Positions 12,424 to 23,600 of a stretch of 64,000 nucleotides of DNA are shown in pieces. Position 1 is the stretch's first letter, and each line of letters opens with the position of its first letter. Where the stretch lies: NCBI RefSeq assembly GCF_010093815.1, contig NW_022985554.1:1458999-1522998 (forward strand), written 5' to 3'. The translations under genes and the position numbers were made by a program. The stretch comes from Pseudovirgaria hyperparasitica. Taxonomy: Eukaryota > Ascomycota > Dothideomycetes > Acrospermales > Acrospermaceae. The notes beneath the pieces were generated by a model. That model made no database searches. It saw only the letters and a program-made list of their open reading frames with translations, and was not told the DNA's origin.

Positions 12424-14098
12424 ATGTCGTCTTCTGAGAGAGCCTCCGATGAAGAGACAAAGGTCGGCAACGAGTTGCCGAAGATGCGTGAGCAGACCAT
12501 TGGTGCTGACTTTGTGCATCCGGACGCACATTTGACTGTGGAAGAACAGAAGGAGATTGTACGTCGCTTGTCGTTTCTTTGGAACAGTCCGAAACTGACT
12601 GATAGTACAGGATCGCAAGCTTCTCTGGAGACTCGACATCAAACTTATTCCTTGGGTACGTCCGCCAACATCGTCGCACCTATCCGTGACCTAACGATTA
12701 CCGTAGCTCTGTCTCCTCTACCTCATCTCTTTCCTCGATAGAACGAATATTGGCAATGCTAAAGTCGCTGGTCTCACGCGAGATCTCAACATGACGGGTG
12801 GCCAATACAACGCTGCTCTGAGTGTTTTCTTCGTATCCTACTCCCTTGCGGAGCCTCTCACGAATGTACTACTCAAGAAGCTTCGACCAAGCATATTTCT
12901 CCCGATCATCATGGTCCTTTGGGGCATATGTATGACGCTCATGGGCATAGTACACAACTTTGAAGGCCTAGCCGCTGTCGTACGTCCCCCTCGCCTCACT
13001 TACTCGACACAATCTAACAAAATCCAGCGCTTCTTCCTTGGTCTCGCCGAGGCCGGCCTCTTCCCCGGCGTCAATTACTACCTTAGTTGCTGGTACAAAC
13101 GCTCCGAATTTGGCATCCGCGCCGCCATTTTCTTCTCCGCTGCCGCCCTGGCCGGTTCTTTCGGAGGCCTTCTCGCGGCCGCCATTGCGCAAATGGACGG
13201 TATCGCCGGTCTGCACGGTTGGGCCTGGATCTTCATCCTTGAGGGCATCTTCACCGTCCTCGTCGGTATTGCCTCGTACTGGATGGTGCACGACTTCCCG
13301 GACCAAGCCACCTTCCTGTCCGTCGACGACCGCAAGCGCGTGCTCGCCCGCCTCAAGGCAGACAACCAGGCATCCGCCGAGCACGAGGAGTTCAAAATGA
13401 CGTATTTCTGGCAGAGCGTCACTGACTGGAAGACGTGGGCTTATGCGGTCATATACATGGGCTGCGACGGCGCGCTGTATGCCTTCAGTCTGTTCTTGCC
13501 CACCATCATCCAGGAGCTGGGCATTGCCGGCTCCGACTCGCCCACCATCTCGAATCTGCTGAGCGTGCCTCCGTACGCGGCGGCTGCTATGTTGACCGTG
13601 CTTGTTGGGTATATTGCCGACAAGACGCGGTATCGCGGATACTGCAATATGGCCGTGTCGCTCCTCGGCATCGCAGGCTTTAGTATGTTGCTAGGCTCCC
13701 AAAAGCCAGCCGTTAAATACGCAGGCACGTTCCTGGGCGCATGCGGCATCTACCCTGCTGTGCCGAACAGTATATCGTGGGCGGCAAACAACGTCGAGGG
13801 CGTGTACAAGCGCGGTGTGACGCTTGGGTTTATGATTGGATGGGGCAATCTGAACGGAGTGGTGAGCAGTAATATATATCAAACGAAGGACGCGCCGCAG
13901 TATTATGTTGGGCATGGGGTTGTGTTGGCTTATTTGACTCTGTTTTATGGTCTAGGGAGTGTAGTAACACATTTATTGTTACGACAGGAGAATGGCAAGA
14001 GAAGGAGAGGGGAAAGGGACGGATGGGCGGAGGGAAAGAACGAGGCAGAGATGGAATTGTTGGGGGATAAGAGACCGGATTTCATGTATACACTCTGA
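12424..14098 (+). CDS. MFS transporter, Dal5-like anion:cation symporter family
   Basis: Four exons, 12424-12558, 12611-12655, 12707-12979 and 13028-14098, give 507 aa. Features of the allantoate permease (Dal5/ACS) branch: a hydrophilic N terminus, then RKLLWRLDIKLIPWLCLLYL at TM1, the loop FLDRTNIGNAKVAGL, TM4-5 region RFFLGLAEAGLFPGVNYYLS, and WAANNVEGVYKRGVTLGF near TM10. About 12 membrane helices can be counted. Members import carboxylates such as allantoate, nicotinate, pantothenate or other organic anions with protons; the substrate here cannot be inferred. The last intron (12980-13027) is 48 bp, in phase and free of stops, so an unspliced message would stay open. Confidence 0.93.
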
Positions 14099-14229
14099 AG
14101 ATTAACGAATAACCCACATCTTGTGTAGCAATGTTTACTTGTGCGTATGCATTGTTACATCATCGAACAGATGAGATCTACAGTATGTTACAGTAATTGA
14201 TCCATTATACACACCTTGCCGTTGTCACT

Positions 14230-15765
14230 CTATGTGTATGCTGACGGTGCTTTGGCAGAACTAGTCCTCACCGTCAACTTTTCCAGCTGTCCCACATTGC
14301 CATTCCCAGCCAATGTCCACTTCTCCGCCACAAACTTCTCGTCAACTAGATTCCGCAGCATCCCACTCGCCGCATAATAGTTCAGTATCGTGCGTGCCTC
14401 CTCCTTGTCCAACCCGTTCAACCTCAGCACCTCAACGCCCTGGAGGGATCTAATCACACGCTCATCCGCCTTTTTATAGGGATGCCACCCTTTTGTGGTA
14501 TGTCCGTTCTGTTGCGCCTCGATAACCCTCAGACAGTGGGAGAACGTGGGAATATCGCTGGTGCCAGATGCAGTCGGCGCGGCTAGTACCATACCACCAT
14601 TGGATAACGTCTGGGCGCCAGAAAGGTGCTCCATGAAGTGTGCGACATGCAGCAGATCGTGAGCGTGGATCGGCTTTAAATCAGGATCGACATAAGCACT
14701 TGGCTTCATCAACTCATTCACGTTATCACATGTGTATAAGATGGGCGGCGTTGTCGGCGACGGCTTTGTGAGTTCGGCCCACACGGCGCGGAAGATGGGC
14801 CAGGCCATTTCGTTGTTCTGGGCGCCGAGGTCGCAGAGGCGCTTCAGAGTCGAGTTGGCGTAGGGGAAGGTGAGGTTCGGATGGGACATGGTTGTCTGCA
14901 TCTTCGAGAGGAGCGGTCCATTTGCTGTGGCTAGCTGGGTGAGGAGGAGGGCGGAGTAGGTTTTTTGTTGGTACTGGACGGGCGAGGTATTGGGTACGGG
15001 CGCGTACTCAATACCGGCGTTCACCATGTCTATAGCTATGGGTTTGTTAAGAGACAGTATCAGAGATCTGAGAGGCATAAACGTACAATTAGGGAGATTC
15101 AGAACTATCCACCCCTTGAGAAAGGCGGCGGCAATTGCTTGCAAGAGAAGTGTGCTCTTTCCACATGTCGTCTCTCCAATTACGACAGTCCGCACTGTCT
15201 CAGGCTCAACCCCATCGGTTATGCGTTTGAGAGTATTCACCATCTTGACTGCCGCTTTGGTCATGATCATTGATGGATGCCGAAAATATTTCCATCCCTG
15301 ATTGTGCTTGAAAGCTTCCACCGCTCTTAGTTGATCCACTGTCGAGTCCATCAAACGAACCATTTTGCCCTCAATCTCAAGACTTTCGATAGCTTTACGT
15401 TCCAATTTCGGTATACCGTGAACTTCCAGCGCGTTATCGTTGGTGAGAATGACGGACCTCCTCACTTGGCGCCTCTGATCGCCTCGTAGCTGCATCTTTT
15501 GCCATTTAGCCCTCGCCACTGCTGCCGCTTGCTTCTTCTTCTTTGCACCCTTTCCGGCCGTATTCATCTTCATTCCCTTCTTTGGACTGGATATCACCAC
15601 GGGACCAGCCGGCTTCTTCTTCTTCAGAGGGTCTGAAAGGAGCCAAGAACTCGTCGCGAAGGTTGCGGTTTGAACATGCTGTGCACTGGGCGCACCCACA
15701 ATCATAGGATGTAAAGATTGCTTATATGCTTGCAAGACATACGGTGTGGAGAGCCTCACAGCCAT
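14230..15765 (-). CDS. RSM23: mitochondrial small-subunit ribosomal protein mS29 (DAP3 homologue)
   Basis: Two exons, 15765-15087 and 15035-14230, give 494 aa. The N terminus is basic and hydroxylated, as in a mitochondrial targeting peptide, followed by a Lys-rich region (KKKKPAG, KGAKKKKQ). The DAP3 P-loop VVIGETTCGKSTLLLQAIAA gives a GxxxxGKS Walker A motif at about residue 200, and EYAPVPNTSPVQYQQKTYSA follows as in family members. mS29 is a GTP-binding protein in the head of the mitoribosomal small subunit. The 51-bp intron (15036-15086) has GTACGT…CATAG borders, a CTTAAC branch site and no in-frame stop; I spliced it because LPN|SIDMVNAGIEYAP restores the family's continuous sequence. 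Confidence 0.92.
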   Translation of the reverse strand: MAVRLSTPYVLQAYKQSLHPMIVGAPSAQHVQTATFATSSWLLSDPLKKKKPAGPVVISSPKKGMKMNTAGKGAKKKKQAAAVARAKWQKMQLRGDQRRQVRRSVILTNDNALEVHGIPKLERKAIESLEIEGKMVRLMDSTVDQLRAVEAFKHNQGWKYFRHPSMIMTKAAVKMVNTLKRITDGVEPETVRTVVIGETTCGKSTLLLQAIAAAFLKGWIVLNLPNCTFMPLRSLILSLNKPIAIDMVNAGIEYAPVPNTSPVQYQQKTYSALLLTQLATANGPLLSKMQTTMSHPNLTFPYANSTLKRLCDLGAQNNEMAWPIFRAVWAELTKPSPTTPPILYTCDNVNELMKPSAYVDPDLKPIHAHDLLHVAHFMEHLSGAQTLSNGGMVLAAPTASGTSDIPTFSHCLRVIEAQQNGHTTKGWHPYKKADERVIRSLQGVEVLRLNGLDKEEARTILNYYAASGMLRNLVDEKFVAEKWTLAGNGNVGQLEKLTVRTSSAKAPSAYT

Positions 15766-15961
15766 TTTGATAACTGCGAATAGCGAGGGTCATGCGTCCA
15801 TTGTCAAATCATGGAGAGGAAGATGATAATTAGCGGGAGTGTCACGGAGAAAAGGAGCTCGGGCCACTACGATCTGAAAATCTAGGATCCTGTCGCATGG
15901 TGCTACTAATAAATACCAACAGTTCTCCCCAAACTCATTTTTGCGCAGAATTTTTCCAATC
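15766..15961. promoter_or_regulatory. shared divergent promoter of RSM23 and RRS1
   Basis: 196 bp separate the two start codons, so a ribosomal protein of mitochondria and a nucleolar ribosome-assembly factor share one control region. A GGAAAAATT core (minus strand, about 15949-15957) resembles the RRPE element of ribosome-biogenesis genes, but it lies very close to the RRS1 start and is a weak match. Confidence 0.45.
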
Positions 15962-16703
15962 ATGTTTGAAGTTACAATGACAGAGACGAAGCAGGCGAAT
16001 GGTACCACCGAAGTCGAAATTGAGGCACATATGAATGGCGACGCTATGGAAATGGACCAAGTCGCAACGGCTATCGACGCTGTAGCAGACGACAACACGG
16101 GCAGACCGTAAGTGCGACTACTCAAAACGTTGATTTCTATGTGTTCATTGCATGCATAGGTCCGTCAACGTGAATAAACCTACACCGTATACCTTCGATC
16201 TCGGTAATCTCCTCGCCTTCGACCCAAACCCTCTACCACATAACATTGACGAAGATGTACTTGCTTCTACTGCGCGCGACTGTGCGCAAGTTCTCATAAA
16301 TCAACTTCTTACCACATGCCCTATCCAGTCCACCTCCGAGGGCGTACTACTTGACCTTCCTGCTCCCTCAACACCAATTCCGCGCGAGAAGCCTGTTCCT
16401 AAAGCGAAGGAGCCTACGAAGTGGGAGTTGTTTGCTGCCAAGAAGGGCATCAAAGATAAGAAGAGGGACACCAAGATGGTGTTTGATGAGGAGAAACAAG
16501 ACTGGGTACCGAAGTGGGGTTACAAGGGCAAAAACAAGGATATGGACGAACAGTGGCTCGTAGAGGTTGATGAGAAGAAGGAGGCGGAGACTGGCGTCGC
16601 GCACGATGCGCGGAAAGAGGGCAGAGCCGAAAGGAAAGAAAGGATGAAGCGACAAGATAGGAGAGAACGGGCCAACGAAAAAAGAGGCGCCAAGAAGGTC
16701 TGA
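15962..16703 (+). CDS. RRS1: ribosome biogenesis regulatory protein RRS1
   Basis: Two exons, 15962-16107 and 16160-16703, give 229 aa from the first ATG; a second in-frame ATG at 15977 would give 224 aa and may be the true start, since the N-terminal region is poorly conserved. Diagnostic stretches are YTFDLGNLLAFDPNPL, LPREKP-type IPREKPVPKAKEPTKWELFA, KKGIKDKKRDTKMVFDE and KWGYKGKNKDMDEQWLVEVD, followed by a very basic C-terminal tail with nuclear-localisation character. RRS1 acts in the nucleolus with RPF2 to bring the 5S RNP (uL5, uL18, 5S rRNA) into pre-60S particles. Confidence 0.95.
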
Positions 16704-17391
16704 AGAAAGTTATCACAGACAGGTATCTCTTGGCATTGAATTCATGATTGAACAATATGTTATATTGGCGTTGGGAGGGCTTCCATACTTCATAGTAGAA
16801 GCATATACTAAAAGCGTGGGTCCATTAGGCACGGTGTGCATTGGTTGGGCGTTCAGACTTTTGTAGACGGCTGTTCATGCCGGAACAAGATCGTATACTG
16901 CAGATAAATGCGTAACATGTTTTGTAACTTGATGAAGCTACCTAGTGCAGCTATGCATTCTGTCAGGAAATAAATACTTCCTGTGGATGTTGTGTTTACA
17001 AGATCGTTCTTTCCCACTATAATCAAGCTTCATGGCTTTTATCGGAGTCTATGGTCACCTAGTCGAGTCCTAGAGCTTATAAGTTCAAAAATCCTATCTT
17101 ATAAGTTTCAGTGAATAGTACTAAGAAATGGGGGGCATCCACCTGTTGTGACTCAGCCGAGGAAAAGCTACGATTCGCTGATACTTCACCCCTCGATCTC
17201 AACCTCTGTGGTGAAGAGCTTGACAAGCGGTGCTAGTCTCACCGTTAAACCGAGGAGACTTCTGACAAAATGCCTCCCTATCACCTCCCCATGTGTCGAC
17301 AACACTCACTTCATTAGGGTTCGTGACAGTTCGAGAAGCAAACATATCTTCGTCGTAGACACCTATGAGTTGTTGAAACCTTACAATCAAC
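16704..17391. other. intergenic region between RRS1 and the nitronate monooxygenase
   Basis: About 690 bp without a supported gene. It holds the RRS1 3' UTR and the promoter of the next gene. A CTTATAAGTT 10-mer occurs twice about 23 bp apart near 17075-17107. Upstream ATGs in 17148-17390 open short unrelated frames. Confidence 0.35.
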
Positions 17392-18581
17392 ATGGCGCAG
17401 CTCACTATCGATGGCAATAGTCGCGATGCTGCGGCAAAGCTCAAGGTTGATTACCCTTGGATACGGACTCCAGTTGTAGCCAGTGCGCCTATGCGGTTGA
17501 TTGCGGATATTGATTTGACGCTTGCAGTTTGCAGAGCTGGTGAGTATGCTACGCACGCTCAAGAATGCAAAGAGCTAAATGTTCAACAGGCGGAATTGGG
17601 TTTCTTGCGGGAGGCACTGATGTATCTCAGATGGACCAACAGTGTCAGAAATTGAAAGAAGCTCTCGAACCAACACCGATTGCATCGCGAGTAGGAGTGC
17701 AGCCTTATGGACTAGGCTTCATTACGTGGGGCGCTCCACTAGAAGCCTCTGTAGCGGTCATCCAGAGACATAAGCCCGCAGCAGTTTGGTTCTTTGCGCC
17801 TCAGAAGCTGAAAGATCTCGTCGATTGGACGCAACGAACCAGAGCCGCGTCACCGGAAACCCGTATCTGGATCCAGGTCGGCACTGTAGCGGATGCAATC
17901 GAGGCGACTGAGCTGTGTCAAGCCGATGTGTTGGTTTTACAGGGCCAAGATGCTGGTGGACATGGCTACTACTCGGCAGCAAGCATCGTCAGCTTGGTTC
18001 CTGAGGTGGAAGACAGATTGGAAGCTTGGTCGAAGGCATCTGGAAAGCCAACTCCCATCATCTTTGCTGCCGGTGGTATTATGGACTCGCGGGCATTTGC
18101 AGCCGCTTTGACTCTCGGTGCACATGGTATCGTGCTGGGTACCAGACTACTTGCTGCAAACGAGGCGATTATTGCGGATGGCTATCAGGAAGCACTGTTC
18201 GCTGCTGAAGACGGCGGCACTGCTACTGCGCGTTCTAACTTGTATGATACTCTGCGGGGAACGCTTGGATGGCCAGAAGCTATAGGTGGCCGCGGGGTGC
18301 TCAATCGCAGCTGGGAAGACTCAAAGAAAGGCATGTCGATGGAGGATAACAAAATCTTATATGACAAGGCAATGAAGCTAGGAGCAAAAGGTTGGGGATT
18401 TGATAAGCAAACCGAAGGTCACGCATACGTTGGTAAGGTCGAGGACGGTCGTATGACGGCTTACGCTGGCACTGGGGTTGGCCTGCTCAAAAGACGACAA
18501 CCAGCAGCAGAGATTGTCCTTGAGGTCAGAGAGGGTGTAATGGGAAAGCTGACACGAGCCAGCGGAGCTATGTTGCCTTGA
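17392..18581 (+). CDS. nitronate monooxygenase (2-nitropropane dioxygenase family)
   Basis: Two exons, 17392-17539 and 17590-18581, give 379 aa. This FMN-dependent TIM-barrel enzyme oxidises alkyl nitronates, including the toxin propionate-3-nitronate, to carbonyl compounds and nitrite. Motifs: TPVVASAPMRLIAD at the first strand, AGGIGFLAGG across the splice junction, VLVLQGQDAGGHG with the catalytic-pocket His, IIFAAGGIMDSRAFAAALTLGAHGIVLGTRLLA for phosphate binding of FMN. No signal peptide or targeting signal is obvious. Many fungi carry several paralogues, so the natural substrate is uncertain. Confidence 0.93.
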
Positions 18582-19129
18582 TACTCATTGGTGAGCCTCG
18601 ATATCGTTGAACGGCTCTTTGCTTGGGGGATGATACTTGTGATTTATGATAGCTGAGACAGATGGCCAAGAATTATACTAATCCTAGTAAGACAGGCGGT
18701 AGAAGATATGCACGGGCCATATCTTCAACAGGACTTAAGGAACTCACCTATGCTATATTCTATTATTAATGTGTATACACTGACTATAGTACTGGAATGG
18801 AAAGATGATTATAAGCTAGTATAAGTAGTTATAGCTTAAAGTAAGCCTCTACTGCCCTGAAGTTCCTAAGAAAGTCTAAAACTAGACGTAGCAATATAAT
18901 TAGCTGGCTGGGATCTAATCCGGATCAGGTGCACGCGCGCACTAGCGCGACATTGCACCATAGGACCGTGTTCGTGATGTGAAGATTATCTTACAACACG
19001 CCAACGAGATGCATCTTTCATCTACCTATAAGAGTATAGTTGCACATCTCTTACAACAGTATACACCGAACAAATCCCCATCAAGCATCTGATTGCGCAT
19101 AGTGCTAGTGAATCAACAATCTACGTATA
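18582..19129. other. intergenic region with an AT-rich island
   Basis: No gene seen. About 18740-18860 is strongly TA-rich with many TATA, TTATA and CTATA steps and few CpG, in contrast to the flanking genes; it looks like an old repeat remnant altered by C-to-T mutation (RIP-like). 18930-18955 is by contrast a CG-alternating run (gcacgcgcgcactagcgcg). Confidence 0.4.
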
Positions 19130-22100
19130 ATGCCGAGCCGCAAACGCGCGGCGCTAGGGGTCATAGATCTTACAGATGAGTCTCAAAATCGCAGTAACAA
19201 GCAAGTGTGTGGGTCAAATGGACAAGTGCAACCACCTCCAAGTCAAAGTTCTTACGACGAGGACCTTGAGGCCTATGGGGACGAGCTTATCGCAGGCACC
19301 CAGGAATATAATGAAGGCACTTGGCGACGATTGCAGTTCTATGGAACGCTGAGTACCAAGATCGTAGGAGTGCAGTACTACGCAGGTCAGGCTACAGCGG
19401 GAGAACTGTTTTGTAGGTGCTTCGGAATCGCATGAGCTTTGGACCGATATTGACTATCATACGCAATAGTAGTCCGACGCGAGCCGAATAATATGTACGA
19501 TCGTAACGCCATACGTGCCCTGAGTAGAACTTCTCTTCCCACTATTCTGTATTTCATACTGATTCTGCATTGTAGACGTAAGAGAGGAGCAAATTGGTCA
19601 CATACCCAGAGCAGTGGCCGCAAAATTGGCAAAGTACATGGTAGGTCTCGATGAACAAGCAGTCTAGCTAGAATCAAAGCTCATATATGACTTAGGATAG
19701 TAATGCGTTGCGCATTGAAGGGGGTATTAACGGCTATATTGGCCAATTTGATTGCCCTATCAAGCTAAAGCTCTATGGCTCATCAGACGAGGTCGTCAAG
19801 AGAGATCTTGTGAACCAGATGAGAGCCGAGAAGTTACCGTTAGACGGCATTAGAGAAGCCGAGGCAGAGACGAGAAGAAATGCTAAGCTGGAAGCAGGCA
19901 GGTTAAAAGAACTCCAGAAATTGCAGCGCGAGGCGAAGAAGAACGGCGGCGCAGTTGTAGGTGGCCCGCAGCAATATGTAGGAGGCGGATCTGTTGGAAT
20001 TGGCCCTACCCCAGACTTGACAGATATCATCAACGGAAGTGAACGCTTTACTTCGCGGAGTGTGGGACAGATGACCGAGGACTATGGAAAAAGGGAGGCC
20101 GATCTGGTGAGATGTTTGAGCTGTGAAAGATGGGCCGTCTAACATCTGATAGGAAACCATGCCGATGGCAAAGCAGCCTGAGGCCCTTTCAGCGGAACTG
20201 CTACCGTTTCAAAGGCAAGGTCTGCATTGGTTGCTATCGAAAGAATCACCTCAGGTGCCAGCTAAGGGATCGAATGATATTTGCCAGCTTTGGAAGCGAT
20301 CTAGTAGAGACCCTAATATCATTACTAACATCGCTACCAATTTCAGCTTGAAGGGAAGCAGTCCTGCCATGGCCAGTGGTGGAATTCTTGCTGATGATAT
20401 GGGTCTGGGCAAAACAGTTCAAATCATAAGCTTAATCGTCGCAGATAGGGCTTTTCGGCAGCAAGACGGGCTCGATACCTCCGCAACTTTGATCATCGCC
20501 CCCTTGGGAGTCATGAGCAACTGGAGCTCACAAGTCAGTTCTCAACGCTCGATGGAAAACGTTAATTCTGACTGCCACTCAGATCGAGCGTCACGTGAAG
20601 ACTAAGCATAGACTACGAGTTATGACCTATCACGGTAATAGAAAATTGAAACTTGATGCTAGCGAGATCAAGAATTACGATGTGGTGATTACCACATACG
20701 GTACTGTAGCAACTGAATACTGGAGTACAAAGCAACCCCAAGTTCCCATGAAGCAAGGGTAAGTCGTTCGGCTAGATGTGTGTCTCAATCTTCTTACTGA
20801 ATATAGTCTGTTCTCTGTCGAATGGCGTCGGGTAGTTGTGGATGAGGGCCATGGTTTGCGTAACCCCACCGCAAAGAAGACCGTTGCGGCGATGAATTTG
20901 ATGGCTCAATCAAGATGGATTCTGACGGGGACGCCCATTATTAACACTCTCAAAGATTTCTACAGTCTGACCAAATTCATCAGGCTATCTGGAGGGCTTG
21001 ACAGATTTGAACTATTCAATGCAGCCATCATTCGACCTGTCAATGCGGGTGACCCGCTTGGTATTGGCTTACTCCAGACCCTCATGCAGGACATCTGCTT
21101 AAGGAGGAGGAAAGACATGAAGTTTGTCGACTTGAAGCTGCCCAAATTGACAGAGTATGTCCACAAGATTACCCTACTGGAGCATGAGCAACAGAAATAC
21201 GATGCACTAGAGTATGCACCCTGTCCACTGTCTGTACAAAGGACTGACAATCACAGAGCCGAAGCCAAAGGAACGCTCAGTGATTACCAGGCTCGACAAG
21301 CCAGTTCTGGCCAGAGCGCAATGAAGGCTTATCGCCACCTTCTCGAGATCCTCATCCGTATGAGGCAACTCTGTAATCACTGGAAAATGTGTGGCGAAGA
21401 GCGCTTCAAGGATATCATGGAGATATTGGAAAAAGAGAAAGTGCTTGATCTTACCCCCGAGAACAAGGCGGCCTTGCAGTCCATGTTACAGCTGAACATT
21501 GAAAGCCAGGAAGACTGCCCCATATGTCTCGACAACCTCAAGGAGCCCGTAATCACCTGCTGCGCACACATTTTCTGCAACGCCTGCATCGAAACGGTCA
21601 TCGACACGCAGCGAAAATGCCCAATGTGTCGTGCGGAGCTCCCTGCTATCACCAGTCTTGTCCATCCTGCGAAAGAGGAAAAGCCGCAGCAGTCTAATAT
21701 TGACACAGAAAACAGCAGCAGCAAAGTCGAGGCCTTACTATCCATCCTTCGCGCATCGAGTAAGAAGATGGGGACCAAGACTGTTGTCTTTAGCCAGTGG
21801 ACAACGTTTCTCGACATTGTGCAGGCCCAGCTCGATGAAGAAGGCTTCAATTACACACGAATCGACGGGCGGATGACAGCCACTCAGCGCGACTCAGCCA
21901 TGGATGAGTTGGAGAAGAACGAAGAATGCACAATTATGCTGGCCAGTCTGGGTGTGTGCTCCGTCGGGCTGAATCTAGTTGCTGCAAACCAAGTCGTGCT
22001 TGCAGATACATGGTGGTAAGTCACCCTGTCCACGTAACTGCTTCAATAGCGATTTCTCACGGCATACGAACAGGGCCCCAGCAATCGAAGACCAAGCCAT

Positions 22101-22302
22101 TGACCGTGTACATCGACTCGGGCAAAAGAAGCCGACGACTGTGTTTCGACTCGTTGTTGAGGGTAGTATTGAGGAGAATGTGCTCCAGATTCAAGGCGAC
22201 AAGCGGAAGCTGATGAACTTGGCGTTTGCGGAGAAGGCCGGAAAACGGGACGCCGGTGTGAAAAATGCAAGGCTGGCGGATATCGAAAGGTTGCTTGCTT
22301 AG
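19130..22302 (+). CDS. Rad5/HLTF-type SNF2 ATPase with HIRAN and RING domains
   Basis: Eight exons: 19130-19412, 19470-19514, 19576-19640, 19696-20106, 20153-20533, 20583-20758, 20807-22015, 22074-22302; 932 aa in frame. Order: HIRAN domain (about 65-150: KIVGVQYYAGQATAGE, LVRREPNNMYDRNAI, GHIPRAVAAKLAKYM), which in HLTF binds 3' DNA ends; SNF2 N-lobe with Walker A ADDMGLGKT (about 350) and DEGH box (466-469); a C3HC4 RING (691-731: CPICLD…CCAHIFCNAC…CPMC) embedded between lobes; and the C-lobe ending …VHRLGQKKPTTVFRLVVEGSIEE. This layout is that of the ubiquitin ligases that polyubiquitinate PCNA and remodel stalled replication forks. Whether it is the functional RAD5 or a second HLTF-like paralogue cannot be decided from one locus. 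Confidence 0.93.
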
Positions 22303-22499
22303 TACGTTGGCTTCTCGAACAATATGATGTCGTATGCTTTGGAGTATAAAGGCGTTGTGTCAAGACAAAAGAGCTACAAACAGGGGTCTGCGGAATTCGG
22401 GGTTCAACTATGTAGTCTATATGTGCTTCTAAGCTTTCTCGGACTTCATGCCTTGGAATAACGACGAAGACACCAGTCACGTCACTACAGGGCGGGAAT

Positions 22500-23600
22500 T
22501 TAGTTCTCCAAATTCCCGTGTTCATCCCACGCCTTGCACTCGCCATCCTTGCTGCAGAAAGGTTAGCGCCTTGTATGAAGTTTAACAGTGAAGGTTGTAA
22601 CGTACCAGCAATTGCACCTCTCATTCCCAGCTCCCAAGAAGGCTTTCTTCCATTCCTGTTTTTGTACCGCCCTTCCGTATATCTTGGCTGCAATCTTGCA
22701 AGCTCTGTTGGCCTGGGAATGGAACTTAGCTCATACGTATATATAAAGATGATGCCGCTGTGACTCACTTGAAAGTCAAGGTCCCCGTCACGACATACGT
22801 CTTTCATGCATTTCTCGAAATCCTTATTGCAAGTCTCGAAGCATTCGTCACATTTACCGTAGCAATAGTCGTGCCTTGTGCAGCAAGGATCGAAGTCTAG
22901 CTGTGGGATCGGAGATGCTATGTCGGAAGGGCAGCCGTCGATGAATGGTTCCGGAGCGCCTGGTCTCTCCACTATGTCATATCCCTTGGGGCAGCGAGGA
23001 ACCTTGGTATCGACTCTGCGGGCAGATAACGTGATTGTTTCGGGGTCCACCGTGGGAATGAACAGTAGGGTTTGCGAGGACTCAGAGGTATTGGAAGTCG
23101 ATTGACCATCGTCATTTGAAGACGGCACAAGAATCTCGCTCAAGGACCGGACAGTGCCGTTGCAGAATACTCTGAAGAGGGATTCGGGACCATCGGACGA
23201 GAATATGTCTAGAATAATTCCACCGTCTTCTGAACCCGTAAGGTATTGGGGTGGGTGGGTGTTGACGACAACATGAAAGACACTAACCAAGCTTAAAATC
23301 TATCATATCTGGTCGCTATTCTCGAGCGAAATGAATAACTTACTCTGTAGAATAGTTCGAGTCTTGCGGCTTCTCGAACGAAAAGCTTGAAAGTTCCACG
23401 CTGTTCGAAGATTCAGACTTTGGAAGAGTAACCACACGACCGTCCTTGGCGACAAAAGGAGTGAGGTTAGAAGTGAAGGCATGGTAGACGATGTCTGATC
23501 GTGTTGGGTCTACGAGGCATACGTTGCCGGCCTCATCTCTGGAGAAACCAAAAACGAGAGCGGGAAGTGCTAGCAGCAGAGCGATATTTGGAGTGACCAT
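22500..23600 (-). CDS. secreted phospholipase A2-like protein
   Basis: Four exons, 23600-23344, 23282-22769, 22712-22606 and 22551-22500, give 309 aa. The N terminus MVTPNIALLLALPALVFG is a signal peptide. Residues 20-200 are an extracellular region of unknown role with a short Ser/Asn/Thr-rich stretch. The C-terminal part has the secreted PLA2 core: DPCCTRHDYCYGKCDECF with catalytic His223 and Asp224, then Cys-rich helices CNKDFEKCMKDVC and RACKIAAKIYGRAV, ending near a Cys pair. Such enzymes cleave the sn-2 acyl chain of phospholipids outside the cell with Ca2+. It converges with the SNF2 gene, 197 bp between stop codons. The large N-terminal extension is longer than in simple fungal sPLA2s. 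Confidence 0.88.

Noticed and set aside
12424-18581. Possible biosynthetic gene cluster (transporter plus flavoenzyme)
   Set aside because: The genes between are mitoribosome and ribosome-assembly housekeeping genes and there is no backbone synthase.
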